Source of the DNA: a virus
Strand: one strand, 5' to 3'
Virus record (IMG/VR): IMGVR_UViG_3300025151_005770
Location: 1-30,356 of that record
DNA length: 30,356 nt
Shown here: one piece after another, positions 1 through 7,929 of the stretch
Numbering within the stretch: position 1 is the stretch's first letter
How the letters are laid out: every line of letters starts with the position of its first letter
Position numbers and translations under genes: made by a program
The notes under the pieces: generated by a model
What the model was told of the DNA's origin: nothing
Databases searched by the model: none
The model's input: only the letters and a program-made list of their open reading frames with translations

Positions 1-91
1 CGTCATCACTTTCTTCATTAATCTGTTGCATTCCATGTAAACCTCTAATTCGGTTTTTTTCTGATTCGTTTAAATTTAATATATCTTTCAT
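1..91 (-). CDS. N-terminus of an unknown protein (cut by window edge)
   Basis: The minus strand opens at an ATG (89-91) and runs off the left edge after 30 codons. The visible N-terminus begins MKDILNLNE and continues with a basic EKNRIRGLHG segment and an acidic EES stretch. No domain is recognisable. The short amphipathic, Leu/Arg/Gly-rich N-terminus followed by acidic residues loosely resembles the LAG(L/I) segments of the scaffold-like proteins elsewhere in this window, so a head-associated protein is possible. Upstream on the minus strand is an AT-rich tract with no clear Shine-Dalgarno. The frame is convincing by composition; the function is unknown. Confidence 0.55.
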   Translation of the reverse strand, partial: MKDILNLNESEKNRIRGLHGMQQINEESDD

Positions 92-121
92 AATTTATTT
101 TTTTTATAAATATCTATTACA

Positions 122-301
122 TTAAACAAAGAGAGCTGGGATAAGGTTAAGTTCTGTTAGTTTTGAATCGGCAATGTCCTCAACTTCTACATCCCCATGG
201 TAATCACTATCCTCAGTTTGTCTATCCACTTCATACATCCAAGGGTCATTTTTCGCTCTATCTTCAGCATATTCTTTATCAGACCCATAGACATCACACA
301 T
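122..301 (-). CDS. C-terminal piece of an unknown acidic protein, probably 5'-truncated
   Basis: The minus frame reads 59 codons from an ATG at 299-301 (MCDVYGSDKEYAEDRAKNDP...) to TAA at 122-124, ending NLIPALFV. It is acidic and looks like true coding sequence. The same frame stays open upstream to 349 and reads DDPPVDFTEYSTI before the ATG, which also looks coding, so the ATG may be internal and the real 5' end lost. A plus-strand structural gene that likewise lacks its start begins in the same 291-349 interval. No domain is recognised. The reading frame is supported by composition only. Confidence 0.5.
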   Translation of the reverse strand: MCDVYGSDKEYAEDRAKNDPWMYEVDRQTEDSDYHGDVEVEDIADSKLTELNLIPALFV

Positions 302-578
302 AATAGTAGAATATTCAGTAAAATCAACTGGAGGATCATCAGGAGATGGTTATAGTAGAACTGGTACATTACATATTACCGGAGATACAAATCTTAATGA
401 TGCATCAGTAAATGATACTGGTACAATACTATCAAATAACTATACGGGTACGTTTGACTTTACCGTTGCATACAATAGTGGCACATCCACAATTAGTTTA
501 TCTGGTGTAAACTCTTTAACAGATGGTACACCAAGAGCCGCAACAGTAAAATACTTAGTTAGAAAATGGCTGGGATAA
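291..578 (+). pseudogene. 5'-truncated C-terminus of a virion structural (tail/fibre-type) protein
   Basis: The plus frame is open from 291 (after a TAG at 288-290) to TAA at 576-578 and has no ATG, GTG or TTG start. It reads EYSVKSTGGSS, then GYSRTGTLHITGD, and ends KYLVRKWLG. The Gly/Ser/Thr/Asn-rich, beta-strand-like composition is typical of phage tail or fibre proteins and matches the fibre-like proteins at 25717-28561. The stop abuts the next gene directly, as in an intact operon, so the 3' end is real and the 5' end is missing. Either this is a genuinely broken gene or the contig is chimeric here. Confidence 0.6.
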
Positions 579-1031
579 TTGCTTGATAAAATAATCAATC
601 CCCAACAACGTATTTCTATATGGCGAGAGTATAAAAATGGTCGCCCATCGTTGAAAAATGTGTTACAATATGTCGATAGTATAGATACAAAACCAAGATG
701 TTTTGATTACTATACACCGAGTCAATGGCCAACACCATGGGAGATACTCGACGAAGGATTATTTTGCATGAGTGGTAAAGCAATTTTACTATACCACACT
801 TTAGCACAATTAGAATATTTAGATACAAAAAACGTTAAGTGGATTGTAGCAGAAAACAAGCAAATTTTTCATGAAGGACTTGTGTTTTTTGACGGAGTGT
901 GTTATTATAACATTTTACCGAATACAAGTGTAAATATTGAAAATTTTGATAATTACATAACAGTTAGAGAAATTATTAGACAGGAAAAACTCACAAAGCG
1001 ACATGAAAGTTACAAAGAGAGACGGCACTAA
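579..1031 (+). CDS. Conserved T4-like marine phage protein of unknown function
   Basis: A 150-residue protein that starts at a TTG placed immediately after the stop of the preceding structural gene; no ATG lies near the N-terminus, so the rare start is chosen by context. The sequence has a Trp/Tyr-rich centre (FDYYTPSQWPTPWEIL, then FCMSGKAILLYHTL) and a basic C-terminus. From memory it resembles a family of conserved hypothetical proteins next to tail genes in T4-like marine phages. The last 29 nt overlap nrdA, implying translational coupling. No enzymatic motif is visible. It has no signal peptide or clear membrane segment and is probably cytosolic or virion-associated. Confidence 0.75.
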   Translation: MLDKIINPQQRISIWREYKNGRPSLKNVLQYVDSIDTKPRCFDYYTPSQWPTPWEILDEGLFCMSGKAILLYHTLAQLEYLDTKNVKWIVAENKQIFHEGLVFFDGVCYYNILPNTSVNIENFDNYITVREIIRQEKLTKRHESYKERRH

Positions 1032-3291
1032 AGAAGACCTTAATATCGACAAATTACACAAGGTCGTGATGTATGCAGTAGAAAACCTTACTGGAGTTAG
1101 TGCATCGCAAGTAGAAATAAACAGTCAAATACAATTCTTTGATGGTATCACATCAACAGATATTCAAGAAACATTAATTAAAAGTACAGCAGATTTAATC
1201 TCAGAAGAGACACCTAACTATCAATATGTAGCAGGTAGATTAATCAACTATCATTTGCGTAAAATGGTGTACAACCAGTTCGAGCCACCATGTCTTTGTG
1301 ATATAGTACAAAAAAATATAGACGATGGATTTTATGATCCAGAGTTTGTAGAACTTTATACAAAAGAAGAAATTAATCAATTACAATCATATATTAAGCA
1401 TGACAGAGATGAAGACTTAACTTATGCGGCCATGGAACAATTCCGTGGCAAGTACCTTGTACAGAACAGAGCAACAGGCGAAATATACGAAACACCGCAA
1501 GTTGCATATATGATGATTGCGGCAACATTGTTTGCAAGATACCCAGCAAAGAAAAGAATGGCGTATGTGAAAGCATACTACGATGCTATCAGCACTTTCC
1601 GAATTTCCTTGCCTACGCCAGTTATGGCAGGTGTTAGGACACCGCAAAGACAGTTTAGTAGTTGTGTATTAATTGAAACAGATGACAGTTTAGATAGCAT
1701 TAATGCCACTGCAAGTAGCATTGTAAAATATGTTAGCCAAAAGGCAGGTATTGGTATTGGTGCAGGCAGTATTAGAGCAATAGGCTCACCTATTAGGAGT
1801 GGAGATGCAACTCACACAGGTGTTATTCCCTTCTATAAATTATTTCAATCGGCGGTTAAAAGTTGCTCCCAAGGTGGAGTAAGGGGAGGAGCCGCCACCT
1901 TATATTATCCAATTTGGCATTTAGAAGTAGAAGACTTATTAGTGTTAAAGAACAATAAAGGTACAGAAGACAATCGTGTTAGACATATGGACTACGGTGT
2001 ACAGTTTAACAAACTGATGTACGAAAGACTTATAAGTGGCGGTAACATTACATTGTTCTCACCCAAAGATGTACCTGGATTGTATGACGCCTTTTTCGCA
2101 GACCAAGACAAATTTAAAGAATTATATGAAGCGGCAGAACGTAAAACAAGTATTAGGAAGAAGTCTATTCCTGCTATCGAATTGTTTTCTGCGTTCGTTC
2201 AAGAACGTAAAGACACAGGTAGAATTTATCTAATGAATGTTGATCATGCTAACACACATGGAGCATTTATCGAAGAAGTAGCACCAATTAGACAGAGTAA
2301 TTTGTGTTGTGAAATTGACTTACCAACTAAACCTTTAACACACATCAACGATGAAGAGGGTGAGATCAGTTTATGTACATTAAGTGCTGTCAATTGGGGT
2401 GTAATCAAAGACTTTGAAGAGATGAATAAGGTATGTAAGTTAGCAGTAAGAGGGTTGGACGAACTACTTGACTATCAAAAATATCCTGTATTAGCGGCAG
2501 AACTCAGCACAATGAAGAGAAGACCGCTAGGTATTGGTATCATTAATTTAGCATTTTGGATGGCTAAAAATGACATGACATATCAAGAGCCAAACTTAGA
2601 ATTGATTGACGAATGGGCAGAAGCATGGAGTTACAGTTTGATTAAAGCAAGTAACAAACTAGCAATGGAAAAAGGAAAATGCCCTGGAACCGACGAAACA
2701 AAATATGGATTAGGCATTACACCTAACCAAACATACAAAAAAGAGTTAGATGAATTAGTTCCTCATAAAGAAAGACAAAATTGGAAAGAACTTAGAAAGA
2801 ATTTGAAGGAGCATGGTATAAGAAACTCCACATTGATGGCATTAATGCCGGCAGAAACGTCTGCTCAGATAAGTAACAGCACGAATGGAATTGAGCCACC
2901 GCGTGGTTACATCAGCATTAAGCAGAGTAAACACGGTGTACTAAAACAAGTTGTACCAGGCTTTCCATACTATAAAAACAAATATGATCTACTGTGGGAC
3001 CAAAAGTCGCCACAAGGCTATTTGAAAATAATGGCTGTACTACAAAAGTATATTGATCAGGGTATTTCGGTAAATACTTCTTACAATCCCGAACACTATG
3101 ATGATGAAAAAGTACCAATGAGTGTGCTGATTCAGGATCTCCTTATGTTTTATAAGTATGGCGGTAAGCAGTTGTATTACAATAATACATTTGACGGGCA
3201 AGGCGAGATTGATATAAACAAAGATGATAAATTACCTGACTTAGAGGCAGGCGAACTAGATGACGAAGATTGCGAGAGTTGTAAAATTTAA
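1003..3291 (+). CDS. nrdA: Class Ia ribonucleoside-diphosphate reductase, large (alpha) subunit
   Basis: Reduces ribonucleoside diphosphates to deoxyribonucleotides for phage DNA synthesis, together with NrdB. The 762 residues match E. coli NrdA (761) nearly end to end. An N-terminal ATP-cone (about 1-95, VTKRDG...) suggests allosteric control is retained. The active-site cysteine lies in QFSSCVLI (C221), followed by KYVSQ and GIG segments. The NLCCEI motif holds the catalytic Asn/Cys/Glu. The radical-transfer tyrosine pair lies in KQLYYNNT, and the C-terminal redox tail is CESCKI, which receives electrons from glutaredoxin. The start overlaps the upstream gene by 29 nt, and the stop overlaps the nrdB ATG (TAATG). 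The matching reductant gene lies about 16 kb downstream (19283). Confidence 0.98.
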   Translation: MKVTKRDGTKEDLNIDKLHKVVMYAVENLTGVSASQVEINSQIQFFDGITSTDIQETLIKSTADLISEETPNYQYVAGRLINYHLRKMVYNQFEPPCLCDIVQKNIDDGFYDPEFVELYTKEEINQLQSYIKHDRDEDLTYAAMEQFRGKYLVQNRATGEIYETPQVAYMMIAATLFARYPAKKRMAYVKAYYDAISTFRISLPTPVMAGVRTPQRQFSSCVLIETDDSLDSINATASSIVKYVSQKAGIGIGAGSIRAIGSPIRSGDATHTGVIPFYKLFQSAVKSCSQGGVRGGAATLYYPIWHLEVEDLLVLKNNKGTEDNRVRHMDYGVQFNKLMYERLISGGNITLFSPKDVPGLYDAFFADQDKFKELYEAAERKTSIRKKSIPAIELFSAFVQERKDTGRIYLMNVDHANTHGAFIEEVAPIRQSNLCCEIDLPTKPLTHINDEEGEISLCTLSAVNWGVIKDFEEMNKVCKLAVRGLDELLDYQKYPVLAAELSTMKRRPLGIGIINLAFWMAKNDMTYQEPNLELIDEWAEAWSYSLIKASNKLAMEKGKCPGTDETKYGLGITPNQTYKKELDELVPHKERQNWKELRKNLKEHGIRNSTLMALMPAETSAQISNSTNGIEPPRGYISIKQSKHGVLKQVVPGFPYYKNKYDLLWDQKSPQGYLKIMAVLQKYIDQGISVNTSYNPEHYDDEKVPMSVLIQDLLMFYKYGGKQLYYNNTFDGQGEIDINKDDKLPDLEAGELDDEDCESCKI

Positions 3292-4379
3292 TGAGTGTAC
3301 TTAATACAAAATCAAAATATACTAACAAGAGTAATATGTTCTTGTCTAACGACATGGGTGTACAAAGATTTGATGTACTAAAATATAGACAGTTTGATAA
3401 ACTAACAGAAAAGCAGTTAGGATTCTTTTGGCGACCTGAAGAAGTTGATATTCTCAAAGACGCAAAAGACTTTAAAGACCTAACGGACTTTGAGCAACAC
3501 ATCTTTACTAGTAATTTAAAAAGACAAATACTATTAGATAGTGTACAAGGACGTTCACCTAACTTGGCATTACTACCAATTGTTAGTTTACCAGAATTAG
3601 AAACATGGATTGAAACTTGGGCATTCTCAGAAACAATTCACAGTAAAAGTTATACTCACATTATTAGAAATGTGTATTCAGATCCAAGTAAGGTATTTGA
3701 TGAAATGATGAGCATCAAAGAAATTGTTGATTGTTCAGATAGTATCACAGAATACTATGACTCATTAATTGAGTATAATAGACTTAGAGAATCTGGTAGT
3801 ACCAAGTATGACGAATATGAACATAAGAAACGTATTTGGATGTGTTTGATGAGTGTAAACATATTAGAAGGTGTACGTTTTTATGTTTCATTTGCTTGTA
3901 GTTGGGCATTTGCTGAACTTAAAAAGATGGAAGGCAATGCTAAAATTATCAAACTAATTGCTAGAGATGAAAATGTTCACTTGGCAAGTACACAACAAAT
4001 GCTGAAACTTTTACCACGTGAAGATAAAGACTTTGAAAAGATTAGAGAAGAAACTTATGACGAGTGTACACAACTTTTCTTAGACGCAGTTGAACAAGAA
4101 AAGAAATGGGCAGACTATTTGTTTAAAGACGGAAGTATTATAGGGTTGAACGCAGACTTACTTAAACAGTATGTAGAATACATTGCTGGTAAAAGAATGC
4201 ATGCCGTTGGACAAAAGAAAATTTTCAATACAGGTACAAATCCATTACCTTGGACCCAAGCATGGATTACAGGTGGAGAAGTTCAAGTAGCACCACAAGA
4301 AACTGAAATTAGCAGTTATGTAATTGGTGGTACTAAGCAAGATGTAGACAAAGAAACCTTCTCCGGATTTTCACTATAA
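3291..4379 (+). CDS. nrdB: Class Ia ribonucleoside-diphosphate reductase, small (beta) subunit
   Basis: Provides the diiron-tyrosyl radical for NrdA. The 362 residues align with E. coli NrdB. The iron ligands are visible in LLDSVQG (Asp), FSETIHS (Glu and His), LEGVRFY (Glu) and RDENVHL (Glu and His). The radical tyrosine lies in SKSYTHII. The NrdA-docking C-terminus is FSGFSL. All key residues are present, so this is a classical Ia enzyme. Translation is coupled to nrdA through TAATG. A late-type promoter box begins one base after the stop codon and drives the next gene. Confidence 0.98.
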   Translation: MSVLNTKSKYTNKSNMFLSNDMGVQRFDVLKYRQFDKLTEKQLGFFWRPEEVDILKDAKDFKDLTDFEQHIFTSNLKRQILLDSVQGRSPNLALLPIVSLPELETWIETWAFSETIHSKSYTHIIRNVYSDPSKVFDEMMSIKEIVDCSDSITEYYDSLIEYNRLRESGSTKYDEYEHKKRIWMCLMSVNILEGVRFYVSFACSWAFAELKKMEGNAKIIKLIARDENVHLASTQQMLKLLPREDKDFEKIREETYDECTQLFLDAVEQEKKWADYLFKDGSIIGLNADLLKQYVEYIAGKRMHAVGQKKIFNTGTNPLPWTQAWITGGEVQVAPQETEISSYVIGGTKQDVDKETFSGFSL

Positions 4380-4387
4380 TATAAATA
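4380..4387 (+). promoter_or_regulatory. T4-type late promoter box (TATAAATA)
   Basis: A perfect TATAAATA directly after the nrdB stop. The expected start of transcription is about 6 nt downstream, leaving a roughly 15-nt leader that carries a GAGGA Shine-Dalgarno (4398-4402) before the ATG at 4408. This is one of the promoters in the window that does leave a leader. Confidence 0.75.
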
Positions 4388-4407
4388 TTCACACACAGAG
4401 GAAACAC

Positions 4408-4704
4408 ATGTTATTACAAAAACCACACGCCAAAGGCGATATTGTCACAATTAAATTAACCAGCGATACAGAAATTATTACACGTTTTATTTCACAAGAC
4501 GACAGTAGTATTACTTTTGAAAAGCCTATGGCGGTAAGTATTACACCACAAGGTTTAGGTTTAATGCCTTGGTTGTTTAGTGCTGACGCATCTAAAGAAA
4601 TTACTATTGCTAACTCTCAAGTATACTGTACTATGGATACATTAAAGGATCTTGCCGATCAATATGTAGAAGGTACTACTGGAATCACTTTAGCAAAAGC
4701 ATAA
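4408..4704 (+). CDS. Small Sm-like beta-barrel protein, conserved in marine T4-like phages
   Basis: A 98-residue protein beginning MLLQKPHAKGD. The N-terminal half (about 10-50) alternates short hydrophobic strands with turns (GDIVTIKL, EIITRFISQ, SITFEKPMAV), which suggests a small SH3/Sm-like barrel. The C-terminal half contains LGLMPWLFS and ends with a DQYVEGTTGI helix. From memory, similar short proteins are conserved in pelagiphage and cyanophage genomes, but their function is not established. RNA binding is only a guess from the fold. It has a good Shine-Dalgarno and its own late promoter. It sits between nrdB and the PAAR gene. Confidence 0.8.
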   Translation: MLLQKPHAKGDIVTIKLTSDTEIITRFISQDDSSITFEKPMAVSITPQGLGLMPWLFSADASKEITIANSQVYCTMDTLKDLADQYVEGTTGITLAKA

Positions 4705-4707
4705 ATA
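4700..4707 (+). promoter_or_regulatory. Late promoter box with TAAATA-N5-ATG spacing (PAAR gene)
   Basis: CATAAATA followed by CTATT and the ATG at 4713. The stretch TAAATACTATT matches the extended T4 late consensus TATAAATACTATT. By T4 spacing, +1 falls on the A of ATG. No Shine-Dalgarno is present, so the predicted mRNA is leaderless. The box overlaps the end of the upstream gene. Confidence 0.75.
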
Positions 4708-4712
4708 CTATT

Positions 4713-4976
4713 ATGCCAAAAGCCGCAAGAAAAGGAGCCGACTTAGCAGGTGGGCCAATTAAAGAAGGGTCAGACAATGTCAAAATTGAAGGACTTGCCG
4801 CGGCACGAAAAGGCGATGCGATTGCCGGTCACGGTGATCCGCCCCATACTAATCCTGTTATAGCAGAAGGATCGAGCAAAGTAAATATTAACGGTATTCC
4901 GGCGGCAAGGGTCGGAGATGCGGCTTCATGTAAACACGCAATTACTGGTGGTGCGAGTAAAGTTAATATCGGATGA
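4713..4976 (+). CDS. PAAR-motif spike-tip protein
   Basis: An 87-residue protein of the PAAR-repeat family, which forms the sharp metal-binding cone on top of gp5/VgrG-like central spikes and helps the tail pierce the outer membrane. Seen directly: repeated ARKGD/ARVGD turns, a GHGDPPH metal-ligand region, paired GSxxVxI(N/E)G strands, the diagnostic INGIPAARVGD, and C-terminal CKH. The length equals a bare PAAR domain with no fused effector. The start is set by the late promoter box ending 5 nt before the ATG. The stop overlaps the next gene's ATG by 4 nt (ATGA), which couples it to the PP-loop protein. Its presence implies a contractile-tail phage with a Gram-negative host. Confidence 0.93.
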   Translation: MPKAARKGADLAGGPIKEGSDNVKIEGLAAARKGDAIAGHGDPPHTNPVIAEGSSKVNINGIPAARVGDAASCKHAITGGASKVNIG

Positions 4977-6160
4977 TAGAAGATGCCAAACTAGGTATTA
5001 CTAACGAAGCAAAATTATTTAATAGTTTACCTATCACAGAAAAAGTACCATTCGGTACTGATGTTTATGATTTTAGAGGCCACTGTCTTAAAGATCAAAG
5101 ATTCATATGGGGCAATGATGTTGTTCCAAGAACTTCAGCAATACTGCCATATACCACAACAACTATACCTAAAAATCCTAAAATAGAAAATAATATAGTA
5201 GACTATGTTGATTTACATTTAAAAGAGTATCTTGAAGAAAATAATTATAACCTTTTCTTAAGTGGCGGTGTTGACAGTGAAAACATGGCAAACATTTTAC
5301 TTAAATGTAATATTAGATTTACGCCTATAATAGTAACATACAGTCATCAAAATAAAATACTAAATGACTACGACATTAAATATGCGTTTGACTATTGTAA
5401 AGAAAAAAATCTTACACCAAAAATTATAGATATAGATATTATTAACTTTTTTAATTCTGGTAAAGTTATGGAATACTGTCGTAAGTATAAATGTATTAGT
5501 CCACAGTTCGCACCAATACTACATGCTTTTAATGAAATAGATGGCAATATTTTATACTCAGGACATCACAAAATATTTACAAATTTACTTTACATAGCAA
5601 GAAAAGATTCAGTTGACTTAGAAACAATTTTAAGTAACTTTTCATACAATGGCGATTTATTACATGATATAGATTTTATGACAAAGCCTGTGTCACTATG
5701 GGTGTTTGACACCGCACTAAATGAACGCAATGATAATTCTATATCTGATTTTTATAATTGTACATCAGATATGTCATTGACCCAAACACATAACATGATA
5801 GAAAAAACGAATGTTTCGTTTGACGAACTGCTTGATTATAATGTATGGGAACATAAAGACGGCGTACTATCGCATGGGTTTGACCAAGTAAGTAACGTCA
5901 AAAATTTTAGATCATTTAAGAAAGATAAATACAACTTTAAGATAAATCACATCTACACACCAAACAACTTGTTCGCTTTACCTAGAACTAAATATACTGG
6001 CTTTGAGGGTATCAAAAAGTTCTATTCAGATAAATACTTAGGTAAAGACATGTTACTCCAAGAGTTTGACAAGTATTTTAGAGAAACAATGTTACGATCA
6101 GTATCAGTTTTTGAACAGGAGGCCGGGCAGATCGTAAATTATATATTGAAGGAAGATTAA
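4973..6160 (+). CDS. PP-loop ATP-pyrophosphatase-like protein (asparagine synthase/QueC-like fold)
   Basis: A 395-residue protein with a clear PP-loop at about 95-102 (LFLSGGVDS), the ATP-binding signature of N-type pyrophosphatases: asparagine synthase C-domain, QueC, GuaA, TilS. These enzymes adenylate a carboxyl or carbonyl group before amide, thio- or nitrile formation. Residues 85-235 look like the Rossmann-type domain (PIIVTYSHQNK, NDYDIKYAFDYC). No N-terminal glutaminase is seen: the second residue is Ile rather than Cys. The C-terminal half is unfamiliar. From memory, similar proteins in marine phages are annotated asparagine synthase-like. The substrate is unknown. It is coupled by ATGA to PAAR and is followed 1 nt later by a protease gene, so a role in tail protein modification is possible but unproven. 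Confidence 0.75.
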   Translation: MIEDAKLGITNEAKLFNSLPITEKVPFGTDVYDFRGHCLKDQRFIWGNDVVPRTSAILPYTTTTIPKNPKIENNIVDYVDLHLKEYLEENNYNLFLSGGVDSENMANILLKCNIRFTPIIVTYSHQNKILNDYDIKYAFDYCKEKNLTPKIIDIDIINFFNSGKVMEYCRKYKCISPQFAPILHAFNEIDGNILYSGHHKIFTNLLYIARKDSVDLETILSNFSYNGDLLHDIDFMTKPVSLWVFDTALNERNDNSISDFYNCTSDMSLTQTHNMIEKTNVSFDELLDYNVWEHKDGVLSHGFDQVSNVKNFRSFKKDKYNFKINHIYTPNNLFALPRTKYTGFEGIKKFYSDKYLGKDMLLQEFDKYFRETMLRSVSVFEQEAGQIVNYILKED

Positions 6161-6161
6161 T

Positions 6162-7862
6162 ATGGCAGATAAAAACTATTTCGTATCGATGAAAAACCAC
6201 TTTATTGACAGTGATGTTTCGGTAGGAGACTGGACAACAGAAGATCAAAGAGCAGAACTAGTCACAGCAGGAGCAACAATCGTAAATGAATTTGCTAATA
6301 TTGATGGCGGATTTTACGAGTTGACTATAGACGAAGCAAACATAGGTAATATTACAGGCTTAGCAAATGTTAAGGCATCAGAATTAGTAGGAGCAGGTTC
6401 AAACGTATCGACTCTTGCTATTAGCGAGTCAACAACAGAATGGCATAAGCAAAGATTAGTTACTAGAAATCTTCCTCTAAGAGATACTTTCGATCCTGTT
6501 TACGAAGGTGATAACGCAACCGTTTATATTATAGACAGTGGCATAGATGTTGATCATCCAGAACTAGCAAATGCTACAGTTCAAAAAGTTCACAATCCAA
6601 CAAACGGTGGTTACAACGATTTTATAGCAGGTGGCGGTGACGCAACAACATTTACAGTTGAAGACGATCATGGTCACGGTACAGCAATGGCAAGTTTAAT
6701 TGGCGGCGAAAACTTAGGTGTTGCCAGACATGCCAAACTTGGCGCAGTAAAAGTTAGTGGAGCAAATGGCTCTGCTGATATTTCAGACGTTGCCAAAGGT
6801 GTTAACTCTATGTTTGTACATAGAGCATGGGAAACAGCAAAAGACTCCGGTGGTACATACGCAACAGCAGTAGCATTAATGGCGTTTACATTTCCTAAAT
6901 CAGAAGCATTAGATAGACTTGTAACTTATATGTGGAATAGACGTTTTATAGTAGTTGCCGCGGCAGGTAATGCCGGTGGCGATGTTGATAATTTTTCACC
7001 AGCAGGCCTTAACAGTATTCTTACAGTAGGTGCCGCTGACAGTTCAGATAACGTACCATCATTTTCAAATGACGCAGGATCTGTAGTTGAACAAGGTACA
7101 GGACTACAAACAAATGGTGGTGAAGAAGTTGACGTATTTGCTCCAGGTGTTGGTATTAATATAGCCACAATAGCAAATAGAAATACAGGCGGTGGTTATG
7201 ACGCAGTAGCAGAAGAAGATTTAGTTGCTCAAGGATCAGGTACTAGTGCCTCAGCCGCAATAGTAGCCGGTGTAACAGCAATAGCAGTTCAAAGAAATCC
7301 AGGTTACAAGTCCGAACAAGTTAAAGACTTTGTACAATCACAATCCTTAACAGGAATGTTATTCCAAGATCCAGGATTATATAGTACAACACCAAATAAC
7401 ATTGTATATTTAGAAAATGAATATTATGCTACAGTTTGGAATACTAATCCAGGCTCATTAGGTGAAACATTAATCAGTGCCGCAAGTAGTGTTGATATTG
7501 CTTTAGACGTAGCGAACACAGTTACTGGTATTGCTAGTTCAGAGTTTGCCGCATTACCGCCAGCATTACAGTTAAGTGGTAACGCAACAGACGGTTGGAA
7601 ATTAACAGCGAATACATCAGTAACATCAACCTTAACAGAAGATAAGATTTATAACTTTATCTTAACAGCGACCAAAAACGATAACACAGAATTTAATAGG
7701 CACTTTGCTTATGCGTTCTATACAGGTACTGAAATCACAGATGACAAAAGAGATAGTGCCTCAGAAACATACTTTGTTGTTGATGGTAGTGATGTAGATG
7801 AAGTAATCTACATTAAAGGTATGCAAGCCGCATTTGGTGGTGGTAACTTCCAACTTAAATAA
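6162..7862 (+). CDS. Subtilisin-like (S8) serine protease with C-terminal Ig-like domain, probably virion-associated
   Basis: A 566-residue protein. Residues about 25-80 resemble a degenerate I9-type propeptide. The S8 catalytic core follows with all active-site elements: Asp125 in YIIDSGID, His172 in HGHGTAMAS, oxyanion Asn270 in AAAGNAGG, and Ser362 in GSGTSAS. Residues about 420-530 look like a cadherin/Ig-type beta domain common in phage surface proteins (PPALQLSG, YNFILTAT). No signal peptide is seen, so export by the virion is more likely than Sec. It sits after PAAR and the PP-loop protein and ends at a strong terminator. It could process virion proteins, degrade surface proteins during adsorption, or be an injected protein. 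Confidence 0.9.
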   Translation: MADKNYFVSMKNHFIDSDVSVGDWTTEDQRAELVTAGATIVNEFANIDGGFYELTIDEANIGNITGLANVKASELVGAGSNVSTLAISESTTEWHKQRLVTRNLPLRDTFDPVYEGDNATVYIIDSGIDVDHPELANATVQKVHNPTNGGYNDFIAGGGDATTFTVEDDHGHGTAMASLIGGENLGVARHAKLGAVKVSGANGSADISDVAKGVNSMFVHRAWETAKDSGGTYATAVALMAFTFPKSEALDRLVTYMWNRRFIVVAAAGNAGGDVDNFSPAGLNSILTVGAADSSDNVPSFSNDAGSVVEQGTGLQTNGGEEVDVFAPGVGINIATIANRNTGGGYDAVAEEDLVAQGSGTSASAAIVAGVTAIAVQRNPGYKSEQVKDFVQSQSLTGMLFQDPGLYSTTPNNIVYLENEYYATVWNTNPGSLGETLISAASSVDIALDVANTVTGIASSEFAALPPALQLSGNATDGWKLTANTSVTSTLTEDKIYNFILTATKNDNTEFNRHFAYAFYTGTEITDDKRDSASETYFVVDGSDVDEVIYIKGMQAAFGGGNFQLK

Positions 7863-7875
7863 AAATAATTTAATT

Positions 7876-7906
7876 AAAAAGTAGGCTGGTAACAGCCTAT
7901 TTTTTT
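7876..7906 (+). terminator. Intrinsic terminator after the protease gene
   Basis: A 7-bp perfect stem TAGGCTG/CAGCCTA (7882-7888 and 7893-7899) with a GTAA tetraloop is followed by seven T (7900-7906). An upstream A-tract could make it work on the other strand too. It closes the transcription unit that ends with the protease. Confidence 0.9.
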
Positions 7907-7916
7907 GACTACACAA

Positions 7917-7924
7917 AATAAATA
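7917..7924 (+). promoter_or_regulatory. Late promoter box with TAAATA-N5-ATG spacing (GNAT gene)
   Basis: AATAAATA, then CTACT, then the ATG at 7930. No Shine-Dalgarno is present. It lies 10 nt after the T-tract of the terminator, so the GNAT/radical SAM pair is probably an independent late unit with a leaderless transcript. Confidence 0.7.
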
Positions 7925-7929
7925 CTACT

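Noticed and set aside
105-112. Plus-strand TATAAATA as a promoter
   Set aside because: It points into the 3' end of a minus-strand gene with no plus-strand gene start behind it; probably chance in an AT-rich gap.
187-369. Minus-strand 60-codon ORF in a different frame
   Set aside because: Hydrophobic low-complexity translation (Leu/Ile/Met runs) overlapping a better acidic frame ending at 122; a shadow frame.
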